DNA from: Deltaproteobacteria bacterium
Lineage (GTDB): Bacteria; Desulfobacterota; Desulfobacteria; Desulfobacterales; GCA-2748835
Direction: 5' to 3'
DNA: 64,000 bases
NCBI GenBank assembly: GCA_002748835.1
Contig: PDTL01000016.1
Coordinates: forward strand, 1-64,000
The translations under genes and the position numbers were made by a program. Numbering within the stretch: the stretch's first letter is position 1; each line of letters opens with the position of its first letter. Shown piece after piece: positions 53,201 through 61,513 of this stretch. The notes beneath the pieces were generated by a model, which worked only from the letters and a program-made list of their open reading frames with translations, was not told the origin of the DNA and searched no databases.

Positions 53201-56050
53201 TCAGGGTTGCGCTGTCGGCGCCACGACCAGGATCGCCATCTGTTCCGGGATCAGATAGGTTGTGGCCAGTTTCGAAATCGCTTCTGCGGTCATCGACGCA
53301 TAACTTGACTGAAAGGTCCGCGCCCAGTCCGCCTGCTGTGGATGCCGATCCAGATTGGACAGGACAGAATCCCGCCAGTAACGGTTGTCCTGCACCCAGT
53401 CCTTTAACCGCGTGTTGATGGGATTTACCGCCAGCGTCACGGCTTCCTCGGTCACACCGTCCCGGGACAGCACCGCAGCAATATCCCGTAGTTCCGACGC
53501 GATCTGCTTCGCATCCGGGGGATTCAGTTTGACAGTGGCCTGCAGCAGACCGTATCCGTCAAAAATCCGGCTGGCCCGATGATAGGCATACGGCGAATAG
53601 GCGGCCCCCAAGGCCTCTCTCACCCGCTGCCGAAGCTGATCTGAAAAAATCTCCGCCAGTACCACCAGCCCGCGGGTTCGTTCAATATCCCAGAAGTCAT
53701 CTGTGGGAAAGGCGACCGAGACGATGCTTTTGTCGATGTGTGTATCCACGGCCACCTGACGTGTCTCACCCGCCGGAAATGCCAGCGTGGTTTCTGCGGG
53801 CGAAACAAAGGGGTTCCGGTCTGGTAGGGCACCGGGCCCCAGATAGGTGTCCGCCATGGCGATCACCGCATCCGGGTCCATGTCTCCGACCACGACAAGG
53901 TGACAGGCGCTGGTCTCGAACACCGGCATGAGCCAGGCGGTGATATCGGAAAGTGTATAGGTTTCCATCACAGATGGGGCCGGTTTTCTAAACCGGGAAT
54001 CGCCTCCCGCAAAAAACAGGCGACCGCTCAATTCCAGTTCCCCCTCCACAGAGTGATGCTGCTTGTCATACCAGGCCCGGTACGACTGAAGGGCTTTACG
54101 CAAAGCCGATTCCCGGAATCCAGGATCTTTCAACTGCGCATAGAAATACTGGAGCACAATCCGGAAATCCGATGCCGCACAGGTCCCTTTCCACGCAAAA
54201 TTCTCATCGTCCACATGAAACCGTACTGACATGTCCACACCGGCCAGCGCAGATTCAAGATCCGCCTTTTCAAGTGTCCCCAGCCCGCTGTTATTTACCA
54301 CATGCGCTGCCAGCCAGGCCAGGCCAGGCTTGTCTGCGGGTTCGCCCCGCCGCCCCCCGCCCAGCTCCAGGCAAAAGGAAAGTTTCGATTTCTGAAAATC
54401 GGTGGGTTTGAGATCCACCCGGTTTCCGTTTGCAAACACGGCGGTCCGAATATCCAGATCCGCTATCCGTGTTTGGGCTGCAGGACTGCCAGACCGTTTC
54501 GGCTCGGGCAGATAGGGGAAGACCTTGTCAGATCCTTCCTCAGGGCCTGTTACGGGTATGTTACCACTGTTTGCGTACACATCCAGAATCTGCTGTTCCG
54601 GCGGCACCGCAGCCGCACCCAGGTCTGCGGTGCCGGTCACCAGCACTAGCCGGTGATCCGGTTTCCAGAGCGCCTGCAGCGCTGTATGAAGATCACTTGC
54701 GGTGAGGGTTGCCAGAAACGGCATCAGCATGGCAGCCTCCTGATCAGGGGAGAGAAATGCCCGGCCCTGTTTGACGGACCGCATGATGTCCGATGCCAGC
54801 TTGCGGGTCTGCCGTGTTTCCGCCCCGTCCACCCGGGATGTTAGCCAGCGTGTGTACTCCGCCTTTACCCGGTCTGCCTCGGTTTCACTGAACCCGAACG
54901 CCAGTGCCTTGCGGAGTTCCTGCTCAATGGCCTCAAGGGCATCTGCCCAGCGATCCGGGGCACATTCTGCTGAAATTTCAGCAAACTGCAGGGTTTTTAA
55001 ATGCGTTCCGCCATACACCTGCGCCGTTGTATACGGGGTGTCTGGTTTTCCTTCCCGGGCCTCCAGGCGGAGCTCGATGATACGCGATGCCATTCGCCGC
55101 ATGAGGCGGCGTTTCAGTTCAGCGGCTGTATCCGGCGGCTCCGGAATCTGGATCAGGGTTTCAATGCTCACCGTGGTGTTCCCGACCGCTTTTTCATACA
55201 CATAAATCGGCTTCACCCCGGTATGATGAAACTGGCCTGCGTCCGGCACCGGCTGCGCCGGGGCCCGGGCGGTCATATCCGAAAATGCCGCCTTCACATG
55301 GGTCTCGATCACCGGAAACGGCACATCCCCCACAACGATCAGCGTCATGCGTTCCGGACGGTACCAGGTATCGTAAAACCGCCTCAGATCCACAGCCGAA
55401 GCAGCCTTGATCACGGATTCAAGCCCGATGGGCATCCGCCTTGCCAGCCGGTGACCGGGAAGTTCTGCTGCAAAGGTTTGCTCAAACACCCGAAAACCTG
55501 CCGTATCCCGGCTTCGCTTTTCCGCCAGGATCACCCCGCGCTCCCGGTCAACTTCCGCCTCGGGCAAAAGCGCGCCGCAGGCATAATCCCTCAGCACCAG
55601 AAACCCATCCGCAAGATGCTTGGGTGAATCATCGGGCAGCACCACATCATAGACCGTCTGATAAAAACCGGTGTGGGCATTGGCGTCTCCCCCGAAATCC
55701 ATGCCGATTCGCTGAAAAAACGTGACCAGCTCACCGGGTTTGAAGTGGTCGGATCCGTTGAACACCATATGCTCCAGGTAATGGGCCAGTCCCCGCTGAT
55801 CTTCGGTTTCGTGAAACGAACCCGCATCCACAACCAGGTGCAGGCTCACCCGGTCCGGCGGCTCCGCGTTCTGCAGATATATATAGGAAAAACCATTATC
55901 CAGTGTTCCGGTGATCAATGCCGGATCCGGAGAGAGCCGGTGGCCGTCTCCCAGACCGGCGCACCCGGTAAACAGCAAAACAACGCCCAGACAAAGTCCG
56001 GCAGCAAGCGCCCGAATCTGACGAGCCCTGTATCGGGTATGGTATTTCAT
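53201..56050 (-). CDS. M16 family zinc peptidase, lipoprotein
   Basis: Pitrilysin/insulinase-like protein of 949 residues, with a lipoprotein signal (LGVVLLFTGC, Cys30). It has two M16 halves. The first carries the inverted zinc motif H90-Y-L-E-H94 in GLAHYLEHMVFNGSDHFKPG, and the distal glutamate in ERGVILAEKRSRD. The peptidase_M16_C domain begins near DLRRFYDTWYRPERMTLIVVGD. The second half (from about residue 530) lacks HxxEH, as is normal for the inactive half. It is predicted to face the periplasm. The ribosome site AAGGA is good. Confidence 0.93.
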   Translation of the reverse strand: MKYHTRYRARQIRALAAGLCLGVVLLFTGCAGLGDGHRLSPDPALITGTLDNGFSYIYLQNAEPPDRVSLHLVVDAGSFHETEDQRGLAHYLEHMVFNGSDHFKPGELVTFFQRIGMDFGGDANAHTGFYQTVYDVVLPDDSPKHLADGFLVLRDYACGALLPEAEVDRERGVILAEKRSRDTAGFRVFEQTFAAELPGHRLARRMPIGLESVIKAASAVDLRRFYDTWYRPERMTLIVVGDVPFPVIETHVKAAFSDMTARAPAQPVPDAGQFHHTGVKPIYVYEKAVGNTTVSIETLIQIPEPPDTAAELKRRLMRRMASRIIELRLEAREGKPDTPYTTAQVYGGTHLKTLQFAEISAECAPDRWADALEAIEQELRKALAFGFSETEADRVKAEYTRWLTSRVDGAETRQTRKLASDIMRSVKQGRAFLSPDQEAAMLMPFLATLTASDLHTALQALWKPDHRLVLVTGTADLGAAAVPPEQQILDVYANSGNIPVTGPEEGSDKVFPYLPEPKRSGSPAAQTRIADLDIRTAVFANGNRVDLKPTDFQKSKLSFCLELGGGRRGEPADKPGLAWLAAHVVNNSGLGTLEKADLESALAGVDMSVRFHVDDENFAWKGTCAASDFRIVLQYFYAQLKDPGFRESALRKALQSYRAWYDKQHHSVEGELELSGRLFFAGGDSRFRKPAPSVMETYTLSDITAWLMPVFETSACHLVVVGDMDPDAVIAMADTYLGPGALPDRNPFVSPAETTLAFPAGETRQVAVDTHIDKSIVSVAFPTDDFWDIERTRGLVVLAEIFSDQLRQRVREALGAAYSPYAYHRASRIFDGYGLLQATVKLNPPDAKQIASELRDIAAVLSRDGVTEEAVTLAVNPINTRLKDWVQDNRYWRDSVLSNLDRHPQQADWARTFQSSYASMTAEAISKLATTYLIPEQMAILVVAPTAQP

Positions 56051-56127
56051 AGGGTGTCCTTTTTCTTCATGCGGTTATTCATCCGCCTTTACGTAGGCCG
56101 TCTATTAGCGAATGTCAACGCGGCCTG

Positions 56128-56157
56128 TTGATTTTTAAATAAATCTAGCCCTATATA
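56128..56157 (+). promoter_or_regulatory. Probable promoter of the DNA methyltransferase gene
   Basis: TTGATT (56128-56133), an 18-nt AT-rich spacer and TATATA (56152-56157) lie about 35 nt before the ATG. A strong ribosome site (GGAGGG) follows. Confidence 0.5.
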
Positions 56158-56191
56158 GTGTATCCTCTTTTTCAATCCCTCAGGAGGGCTG

Positions 56192-57352
56192 ATGCATCAG
56201 ACAACCCATCAAGTCATGTTTGAACCGGCAACCGCCATCTCTCAGCTGACCGACGCATCCGTGGATCTGGTGGTCACCTCACCGCCGTATCCCATGATTG
56301 CCATGTGGGATGCCTGTTTCACGGATCTGGATCCGGCGATCAACTCCTTGCTGAAACGCGAACAGGGTCTGCCCGCCTTCCACCGGATGCACGACCAGCT
56401 CAAGGCGGTCTGGACGCAAATGGTGCGTGTCATGAAACCCGGCGCCTTTGCCTGTATCAATATCGGGGACGCGGCCCGGACCTTAGATAAAACCTTCACG
56501 CTCTACCCCAACCATGCCCGGATCATCACGGATCTGCTGGACCTGAAACTCACCCCGCTGCCCGCCATTCTCTGGCGGAAACCCACCAATGCCCCAAACA
56601 AATTCATGGGATCCGGCATGCTGCCGGCCGGCGCCTATATCACCCTGGAGCACGAATATATTCTGATTTTCAGAAAAGGAGACAAACGCGTATTCGCCAC
56701 ACCAGCAGAAAAAATACAGCGGCGGCAGAGCGCCATTTTCTGGGAAGAACGGAATACCTGGTTTTCCGATGTCTGGTTCGGCCTCATCGGTACCCGCCAG
56801 AAATTAGGCGACAAAGAGGCACGAAAGCGAAGCGGCGCCTTTCCGTTTGAACTGGCCTACCGGCTCATCAACATGTTCTCCGTGTACGGGGACACGGTAC
56901 TTGATCCTTTTCTCGGTACCGGAACCACATCTGCAGCCGCCATTGCCACCGGCCGCAGCAGCATCGGCATGGAAATTGACCCGAACCTGAAATCAGCCAT
57001 CCGGGAAGCCCTCACCCTTGCACCCGACACAGCCCTGGACCGCCTGACACAACGCATTTACGAGCACACCGCGTTTATCGCCGAACGGATTCAGGCCGGC
57101 AAATCCTTCAAACACCAGAATGCCGTTTATCAGATACCGGTCATGACGGCCCAGGAAAAAGAACTGACCCTGTATGCACCGGCCCCGGTCCCCAAACACC
57201 TGTTTCCGGGCCCGTTTCGGGTGACACTTGATCCGCTGGATCCGGACAGTTTTGCAGGCCGCCCCCTGCCACCGCCCGTTTCGGATGAGCCGTCACCAGG
57301 AGCAAAAAACACACCCGATGAAACGCGGCCCGAACAGTTATCCTTATTCTAA
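56192..57352 (+). CDS. Orphan DNA methyltransferase, probable N4-cytosine type
   Basis: 386-residue SAM-dependent DNA methyltransferase. Catalytic motif IV is TSPPYPM (residues 29-35), the SPPY form seen in N4-cytosine enzymes. Motif I, VLDPFLGTGTTSAAAIATGR (about residues 236-255), comes after motif IV, which defines the beta-type order. No restriction endonuclease is adjacent. The protein ends EQLSLF, which matches the beta sliding-clamp binding pentapeptide QL(S/D)LF, so action on newly replicated DNA is plausible. Its stop overlaps the hicA stop on the other strand by three bases. Confidence 0.9.
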   Translation: MHQTTHQVMFEPATAISQLTDASVDLVVTSPPYPMIAMWDACFTDLDPAINSLLKREQGLPAFHRMHDQLKAVWTQMVRVMKPGAFACINIGDAARTLDKTFTLYPNHARIITDLLDLKLTPLPAILWRKPTNAPNKFMGSGMLPAGAYITLEHEYILIFRKGDKRVFATPAEKIQRRQSAIFWEERNTWFSDVWFGLIGTRQKLGDKEARKRSGAFPFELAYRLINMFSVYGDTVLDPFLGTGTTSAAAIATGRSSIGMEIDPNLKSAIREALTLAPDTALDRLTQRIYEHTAFIAERIQAGKSFKHQNAVYQIPVMTAQEKELTLYAPAPVPKHLFPGPFRVTLDPLDPDSFAGRPLPPPVSDEPSPGAKNTPDETRPEQLSLF

Positions 57353-57576
57353 AACGCAACTTTCGGGTTTGATAATTGACCTTCTTCAATCTCGGCAATT
57401 TTCATTAATTGACGCTGCAAACCTAATTTCAATGGGACATTGCCGTGTACAGGGACAGATATACGCGCATTTTTTCCAACTTTAGCGTAAATATGATGGC
57501 TACCGTTGACACGTTTCAATTCCCAGCTATTGGCCTCAAGAAGCTTACAAAATTTTTTCCCCCTGATAGCTTTCAA
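57349..57576 (-). CDS. hicA: HicA family mRNA interferase toxin
   Basis: 75-residue dsRBD-fold toxin. It shows the HicA pattern GKKFCKLLEANSWELKRVNG, the catalytic histidine in GSHHIY (residues 27-28) and ISVPVHGNVPLKLGLQRQL. It cleaves mRNA unless bound by HicB. It overlaps hicB by 4 nt, with the antitoxin gene first. Convergent with the methyltransferase gene. Confidence 0.92.
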   Translation of the reverse strand: MKAIRGKKFCKLLEANSWELKRVNGSHHIYAKVGKNARISVPVHGNVPLKLGLQRQLMKIAEIEEGQLSNPKVAF

Positions 57577-57776
57577 ACAGCTATCTCCATTATTGTGCTT
57601 TTCTCGGATAGGAAAACTTCCTCAATATCCACAGATAAACACCCTTCTATTGCTTCATGGATATTGTTTAATAGTTCATCAACGCTTTCTCCTTGAGTTG
57701 CACATCCGGGAATAGACGGAACCTCTGCCCAGTACCCCCCTTCTTCAGCTTCATGAACCACAATTTTCAATCTCAT
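57573..57776 (-). CDS. hicB: HicB family antitoxin
   Basis: 67-residue partner with the RNase-H-like HicB fold: VVHEAEEGGYWAEVPSIPGCATQGESVDELLNNIHEAIEG core. It is a short form without an obvious DNA-binding C-terminal domain, so autoregulation may need another factor. The ribosome site AAAGGA is clear, and hicA follows with a 4-nt overlap. Confidence 0.92.
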   Translation of the reverse strand: MRLKIVVHEAEEGGYWAEVPSIPGCATQGESVDELLNNIHEAIEGCLSVDIEEVFLSEKSTIMEIAV

Positions 57777-57812
57777 GCCATTTCCTTTTACTACAAATCA
57801 TTACTTTAGGTT

Positions 57813-58103
57813 TCAAGCCCGTGGCGAAATCGTCCGCCCGTCATCAAGCACCAGGCAGACCGCATCCGGATCACCAGAAAGAATGGCAAAGCAGCCGTCA
57901 CCACCGGCCAGCACTGAAAACTCGGACCGCAATTTCATGAAATCAAAACAGGAAAGGGCCACTGTCACCATTTCCAGCTGGATTTCCATCCGGTTCCGGT
58001 CATCCGGCGCATCTGCCTTGAAATAAGCGGAGAGCAAACGGTTATACGTCGATTTGAGTGCGGTCTGCACGCAGTGTTTTGAGAGGTCAAGCGTGATCTG
58101 CAT
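57813..58103 (-). CDS. Hypothetical protein, 96 residues
   Basis: Soluble protein starting MQITLDLSKHCVQTALKSTY, with a helical first half and a C-terminal part that includes VLAGGDGCFAILSGDPDAVC. No signal, membrane helix or known motif. The start at 58103 has GGGAGAG upstream. The frame is open further into the DHH gene, but that part is antisense-like in composition. It lies 22 nt after the DHH phosphoesterase gene and probably shares its transcript. Confidence 0.6.
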   Translation of the reverse strand: MQITLDLSKHCVQTALKSTYNRLLSAYFKADAPDDRNRMEIQLEMVTVALSCFDFMKLRSEFSVLAGGDGCFAILSGDPDAVCLVLDDGRTISPRA

Positions 58104-58125
58104 CCGCGCTCTCCCTTCATCCACG

Positions 58126-59115
58126 CTATCTGGCACCGGCATAGCGCTCCACCCGGCTGATGATCCACCTGGCCAGCGCAGTGTCATTGTCTGTCTCAAC
58201 GGTGTCTGCCACGGTTTCCAAGAGAATTTCCGCCCGGGCCAGGCTTTTATGACCGCCAGCGGATCCGTAGGGGCCAAAGCTCCGCGATGCGCAGTTTCCT
58301 GCATTCCGCCGGATCCCGTCATTCCGGAAAATGACCACCAGCCGGCCCCCGACCCGGCCCGACACCACGCTCCAGTGAATAGCCTCCACCTTCATAAAAA
58401 AATCCGCAACCAGTACGCAGATATCCGGATTTGAAACCGGCCCCAGATGGATAAAGGCCCGTCCTTTCCGAATCACCCGGCAACTTAAGGCCCGGGAAAA
58501 ATCATCCAGATGACCGACCGTCATCTCCGTCTGCTCCACCCGGTTGGCCAGGGCCTTGTTGGCATATTTGAATACAAACTGAAAGGCCCGCAGGTCTTCC
58601 ATGATCGTCTTCCGCTCAAAATTACAGGTGTCGATCTTGATACTCAGATAAAGCGCGGTTGCGAGTTTGACAGAGGGTTTGATCCGGGCCGCCCTGAGAT
58701 ATTCGACCAGCATGCTGGCATTGGCGCCGTACCGCGGCCGGATATCAAGCCACCCTGCGGCCGCGCCCGTCTCCGGATGGTGATCCAGAATGACATCAAA
58801 GGCCAGCCCGTCCAGCAGATCATAGTGGCTTGGCTGAGAATCCACCATGACAAACCGCGTGTAATCTTCGATCCGGATCTGCGGGTAAGGTGTGAGCGAA
58901 ACACCGAGCAGGCGAACCATGGCAAGATTGTCCGGACGTTCAATCTGGTTGACGTGGGTAATGGTCACACCGGCGACTTTCCGCCACAGCAGCCGTTTCA
59001 CGGCCTGGGCACAGCCAATGGCATCTGGGTCGGCGAAAATGACAACAAGAACCCGGTCATCCGGCTGAAACTGCTCATAAAACCGCCGCAGGCGTTCGCT
59101 GGCCGTCAACCCCAT
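58126..59115 (-). CDS. DHH/DHHA1 family phosphoesterase (NrnA-like)
   Basis: Metal-dependent phosphoesterase of 329 residues from the ATG at 59115. Motifs: FADPDAIGCAQAVK (DxDxxG type), VMVDSQPSHYDLL and ILDHHPETG (residues 109-117). The C-terminal DHHA1 glycine-rich loop is FGPYGSAGGHKSLARAEI. The family covers nanoRNases, pAp phosphatases and c-di-nucleotide hydrolases, and the exact substrate is open. AGGGGGA precedes this start. The ATG at 59136 is less likely. Confidence 0.87.
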   Translation of the reverse strand: MGLTASERLRRFYEQFQPDDRVLVVIFADPDAIGCAQAVKRLLWRKVAGVTITHVNQIERPDNLAMVRLLGVSLTPYPQIRIEDYTRFVMVDSQPSHYDLLDGLAFDVILDHHPETGAAAGWLDIRPRYGANASMLVEYLRAARIKPSVKLATALYLSIKIDTCNFERKTIMEDLRAFQFVFKYANKALANRVEQTEMTVGHLDDFSRALSCRVIRKGRAFIHLGPVSNPDICVLVADFFMKVEAIHWSVVSGRVGGRLVVIFRNDGIRRNAGNCASRSFGPYGSAGGHKSLARAEILLETVADTVETDNDTALARWIISRVERYAGAR

Positions 59116-59145
59116 CAGAATTCCCCCTGATTTCACGTGCCGCCA

Positions 59146-59349
59146 TTAGCGCTGATCAGGCTTCGGTATGCCGAAGACCTTATGCAGCAGATCCTCCATG
59201 AGGCACCATCGTGTAAAGGCGGACTGAAGCAGATTCAAGCCCACAAAGGCCGTGAAAAGATACCAGTAGGGACTGTGCAGCCAGCCCAGTAAAACAGATA
59301 CAAGTATGACCGTACCGGCAATGGCACGTATGATCAATTCCATTTGCAT
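59146..59349 (-). CDS. Small membrane protein, DUF2892 (YgaP transmembrane-like)
   Basis: 67 residues with two membrane segments (AGTVILVSVLLGWLHSPYWYLFTAFVGLNLLQSAFT) and the DUF2892 end motif GLNLLQSAFTRWCLMEDLLHKVFG. The usual proline after the cysteine is replaced by leucine. The ATG at 59349 lies 6 nt after GGAGG. Others at 59352 and 59343 are possible. The family accompanies rhodanese or sulfur genes elsewhere, but no such partner is adjacent here. Confidence 0.8.
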   Translation of the reverse strand: MQMELIIRAIAGTVILVSVLLGWLHSPYWYLFTAFVGLNLLQSAFTRWCLMEDLLHKVFGIPKPDQR

Positions 59350-59381
59350 CATCAACCTCCAAGGTGACAGATTCGACCGTA

Positions 59382-60602
59382 CTAGCACAACGACGCTGAG
59401 GTAATACTGTCCGCCATCTCAACCGATTGCATATACCACTCTGCCACCTGTGCTGACGTGACACCCAGATCCTGGGCAATGGGCGCACACACGTCCCACA
59501 ACCCCTGCTCATACGCCGCCACAAACGACAAGACCCGCCCCAGTTCCCCGCTGCCGCTGACCAATGCGTCCTTCAGGGCTTTGTTGAGAGGGATATCCAC
59601 CATGATCTCATCCATGGGTTTATCTAACATGGCATCAATAAGTGAAAATAAGCCTAAGGTAAACAATTCTCCGGCCTGACCGGCAGTCCGGGCTTCCCTG
59701 CCCAGTATTTCGCAAAAACGCGCCCGAATGATGGAGTTCTGAACCAGAGAGATGGGCTTATCTGATGCCATCTCCGCTGCAGAGAGCAGCATAAAAAAAC
59801 GCCGGATTTCCTCCGCGCCAAGAAACGTCAGCGCATCCCGAATGGTCGATATGGGAGACGGACGCTGAAAATACGCGGAATTCATGTATCTGAGCAATTT
59901 GTAGGAAATCGATACATCCTGAATGATCATCTTTTCCAATGCAGCAAAGTCAACATCTGGTTTGGACACTTCCGCCAGCAATCTCAGGTAGCTCAGCTTG
60001 AATGCGGGAATATCCGTACCGGAAATAATCTCCGGCTTACTGAAAAAGTATCCCTGAAAATAGACAAATCCCATGTCCATCGCCTGCTGAAATTCATCGT
60101 AGGTCTCGACCTTTTCAGCCAGGAATTCCACATCGTACCGCGACAAGTTCTGTATCAGCGCAGCCACCTCATCCATGGGGGTTGCCCGAAAATCAATTTT
60201 AATGATGCTGGAAAGTCCCAACAGCGGTTCCAGTCCGGGCCTGTAAAAGAAGTCATCCAGCGCAAGGGTGTATCCGGCCTTTTTCAGGTGTGCACAGGCA
60301 ATCACAACGTCTCGAGTCGGTTTCACATCCTCGAGTACTTCCACAAAAAGCGATTCTTTTGGAAACAGCTGGGGAATCCCCTTGACCAGCAGGTCGCCGG
60401 TAAAATTGATAAGGCCCTTGTACGGGCCCACCAGACGCTCCATACCAATGGAAAGATAGGAGTTGGTCAGAAGTTTGGACGTTGCCGTATTCCCGTCAAT
60501 GCCCGGAAACGCATTGGACATTCCATCTCTGAACAACAATTCATACCCGAACAGGCTTCGATCCGAAAGCAAAATCGGCTGTCTTGCTACATACGTCTCC
60601 AT
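59382..60602 (-). CDS. EAL-HDOD signalling protein (YuxH family), EAL degenerate
   Basis: 406 residues from the ATG at 60602. The N-terminal EAL-like domain starts ETYVARQPILLSDRSLFGYE and reads ELLFR in place of EALVR. LALDDFFYRPG and FLAEKVETYDEF remain, but several catalytic positions are altered, so c-di-GMP hydrolysis is doubtful. The C-terminal HDOD domain (about residues 195-395) has FAALEKMIIQDVSISYKLLR, STIRDALTFLGAEEIRRF and FTLGLFSLIDAMLD. Such proteins act as scaffolds in motility or stress signalling. Confidence 0.9.
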   Translation of the reverse strand: METYVARQPILLSDRSLFGYELLFRDGMSNAFPGIDGNTATSKLLTNSYLSIGMERLVGPYKGLINFTGDLLVKGIPQLFPKESLFVEVLEDVKPTRDVVIACAHLKKAGYTLALDDFFYRPGLEPLLGLSSIIKIDFRATPMDEVAALIQNLSRYDVEFLAEKVETYDEFQQAMDMGFVYFQGYFFSKPEIISGTDIPAFKLSYLRLLAEVSKPDVDFAALEKMIIQDVSISYKLLRYMNSAYFQRPSPISTIRDALTFLGAEEIRRFFMLLSAAEMASDKPISLVQNSIIRARFCEILGREARTAGQAGELFTLGLFSLIDAMLDKPMDEIMVDIPLNKALKDALVSGSGELGRVLSFVAAYEQGLWDVCAPIAQDLGVTSAQVAEWYMQSVEMADSITSASLC

Positions 60603-60647
60603 GAAAGCAACGCCTCTCGTCCAAAAATCCAAACCCACAACTGACGT

Positions 60648-60678
60648 AAAAAAGGCGGAACAGACCGCTGTTCCGCCT
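60648..60678 (-). terminator. Terminator after the rubredoxin gene
   Basis: A perfect 11-bp inverted repeat AGGCGGAACAG/CTGTTCCGCCT (60653-60663, 60668-60678) with a 4-nt loop is followed on the minus strand by six T residues. It ends the ferritin-rubredoxin operon. Confidence 0.85.
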
Positions 60679-60704
60679 ATTATAACGATATTATGATATA
60701 TGCG

Positions 60705-60860
60705 CTATACTTTTTCGAAATACTCTTTTTCAGCCCCACACAAGGGACAAACCCAATCGTCGGGCAGATCTTCAAATGCAGTTCCTGGTGGTATACCGTT
60801 TTCCACATCCCCTTCTTCGGGATCATACACATGTCCGCACGGGCATTCATACTTATCCAT
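60705..60860 (-). CDS. Rubredoxin (CxC variant)
   Basis: 51-residue one-iron electron carrier. Sequence runs [18 protein letters not shown], then [28 protein letters not shown], typical of type I rubredoxins. The first metal pair is CPC, one residue shorter than the usual CxxC. The second is the normal CPLCG. The ribosome site AAGGAG is good. It is the last gene of the iron/redox operon, followed by a strong terminator. Likely partners are superoxide- or peroxide-reducing enzymes or the operon's ferritin. Confidence 0.93.
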   Translation of the reverse strand: MDKYECPCGHVYDPEEGDVENGIPPGTAFEDLPDDWVCPLCGAEKEYFEKV

Positions 60861-60915
60861 CGTCCTCTCCTTTCGTTCTGTTGGTGATGCTGCCAGGGCG
60901 CCCTTCGCCCCCCGG

Positions 60916-61245
60916 TTATTGGTTATTTGTGTTTTTGATTGTATGGCACTTCTTACAAGACAACGGTCCTGTCATGAGCCCCGATTGTTTCATGCTGCGA
61001 TGGCAGCTTATACAGGTGTTCATGACCTTCTTTTTCATCAGCGTTCCTTCTCCGATCAAGCGCTGAATACTGCCGGCTTCCTTCGGAAACAAATCGTGGC
61101 AAGCGTTGCAGGACTTCAGCACCGACTGATGCCGGGAGTGAGGAAAGGGAACCTGTTTCATGGAACCGGATGGGAGCACCTTATTCTGATGACCCATGCC
61201 CAGAGAGGCCATGGCGCCGCCTGCTGTCATCAGCAGCATTGCCAC
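60916..61245 (-). CDS. Trihaem cytochrome c (c7-like), start region frameshifted
   Basis: Periplasmic small cytochrome with three haem sites (CNACH, CISCH, CKKCH) and extra histidines (FPHSRH, HQSVL) suited to bis-His ligation. The first usable start in this frame is the GTG at 61245, which gives a signal sequence without a basic end. An ATG at 61289, overlapping the stop of the upstream gene, would read [20 protein letters not shown] if the GGGG at about 61268 had one more G. That would be a perfect signal peptide. So the start is uncertain and an indel is likely. Confidence 0.75.
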   Translation of the reverse strand: MAMLLMTAGGAMASLGMGHQNKVLPSGSMKQVPFPHSRHQSVLKSCNACHDLFPKEAGSIQRLIGEGTLMKKKVMNTCISCHRSMKQSGLMTGPLSCKKCHTIKNTNNQ

Positions 61246-61288
61246 TATGCAGAACAGCCATCTGCCTCCCCTTTCACGGTTTCTTTCA

Positions 61289-61447
61289 TTATTTGATTCG
61301 ATGGTCCACGCCCCCGGTTTTCACGCCATCGGGCGTATAGCATGTATTGTCGACGAATTCGCACCGTGCCTTACAGGCCGGGCATTCTGCCGGCGGAGCA
61401 TCCGCCTTAAGTTGATATCCGCACAATGTGCATTTCCAGTCTGTCAT
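61289..61447 (-). CDS. Rubredoxin-like Fe(Cys)4 protein
   Basis: 52 residues: MTDWKCTLCGYQLKADAPPA, then ECPACKARCEF and VDNTCYTPDGVKTGG. The first two cysteine pairs (CTLC, CPAC) resemble the rubredoxin domain of rubrerythrins, and two further cysteines follow. Similar small proteins accompany iron and oxygen-stress genes in anaerobes. The ribosome site GAAGGAGG is strong. It lies between ferritin and the trihaem cytochrome. Confidence 0.85.
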   Translation of the reverse strand: MTDWKCTLCGYQLKADAPPAECPACKARCEFVDNTCYTPDGVKTGGVDHRIK

Positions 61448-61513
61448 GATGCGCCTCCTTCATTCAGCATCGCCTGCAGCCCCGCCCAAAGGCCAGGGCG
61501 CAGGTATAGTTCT

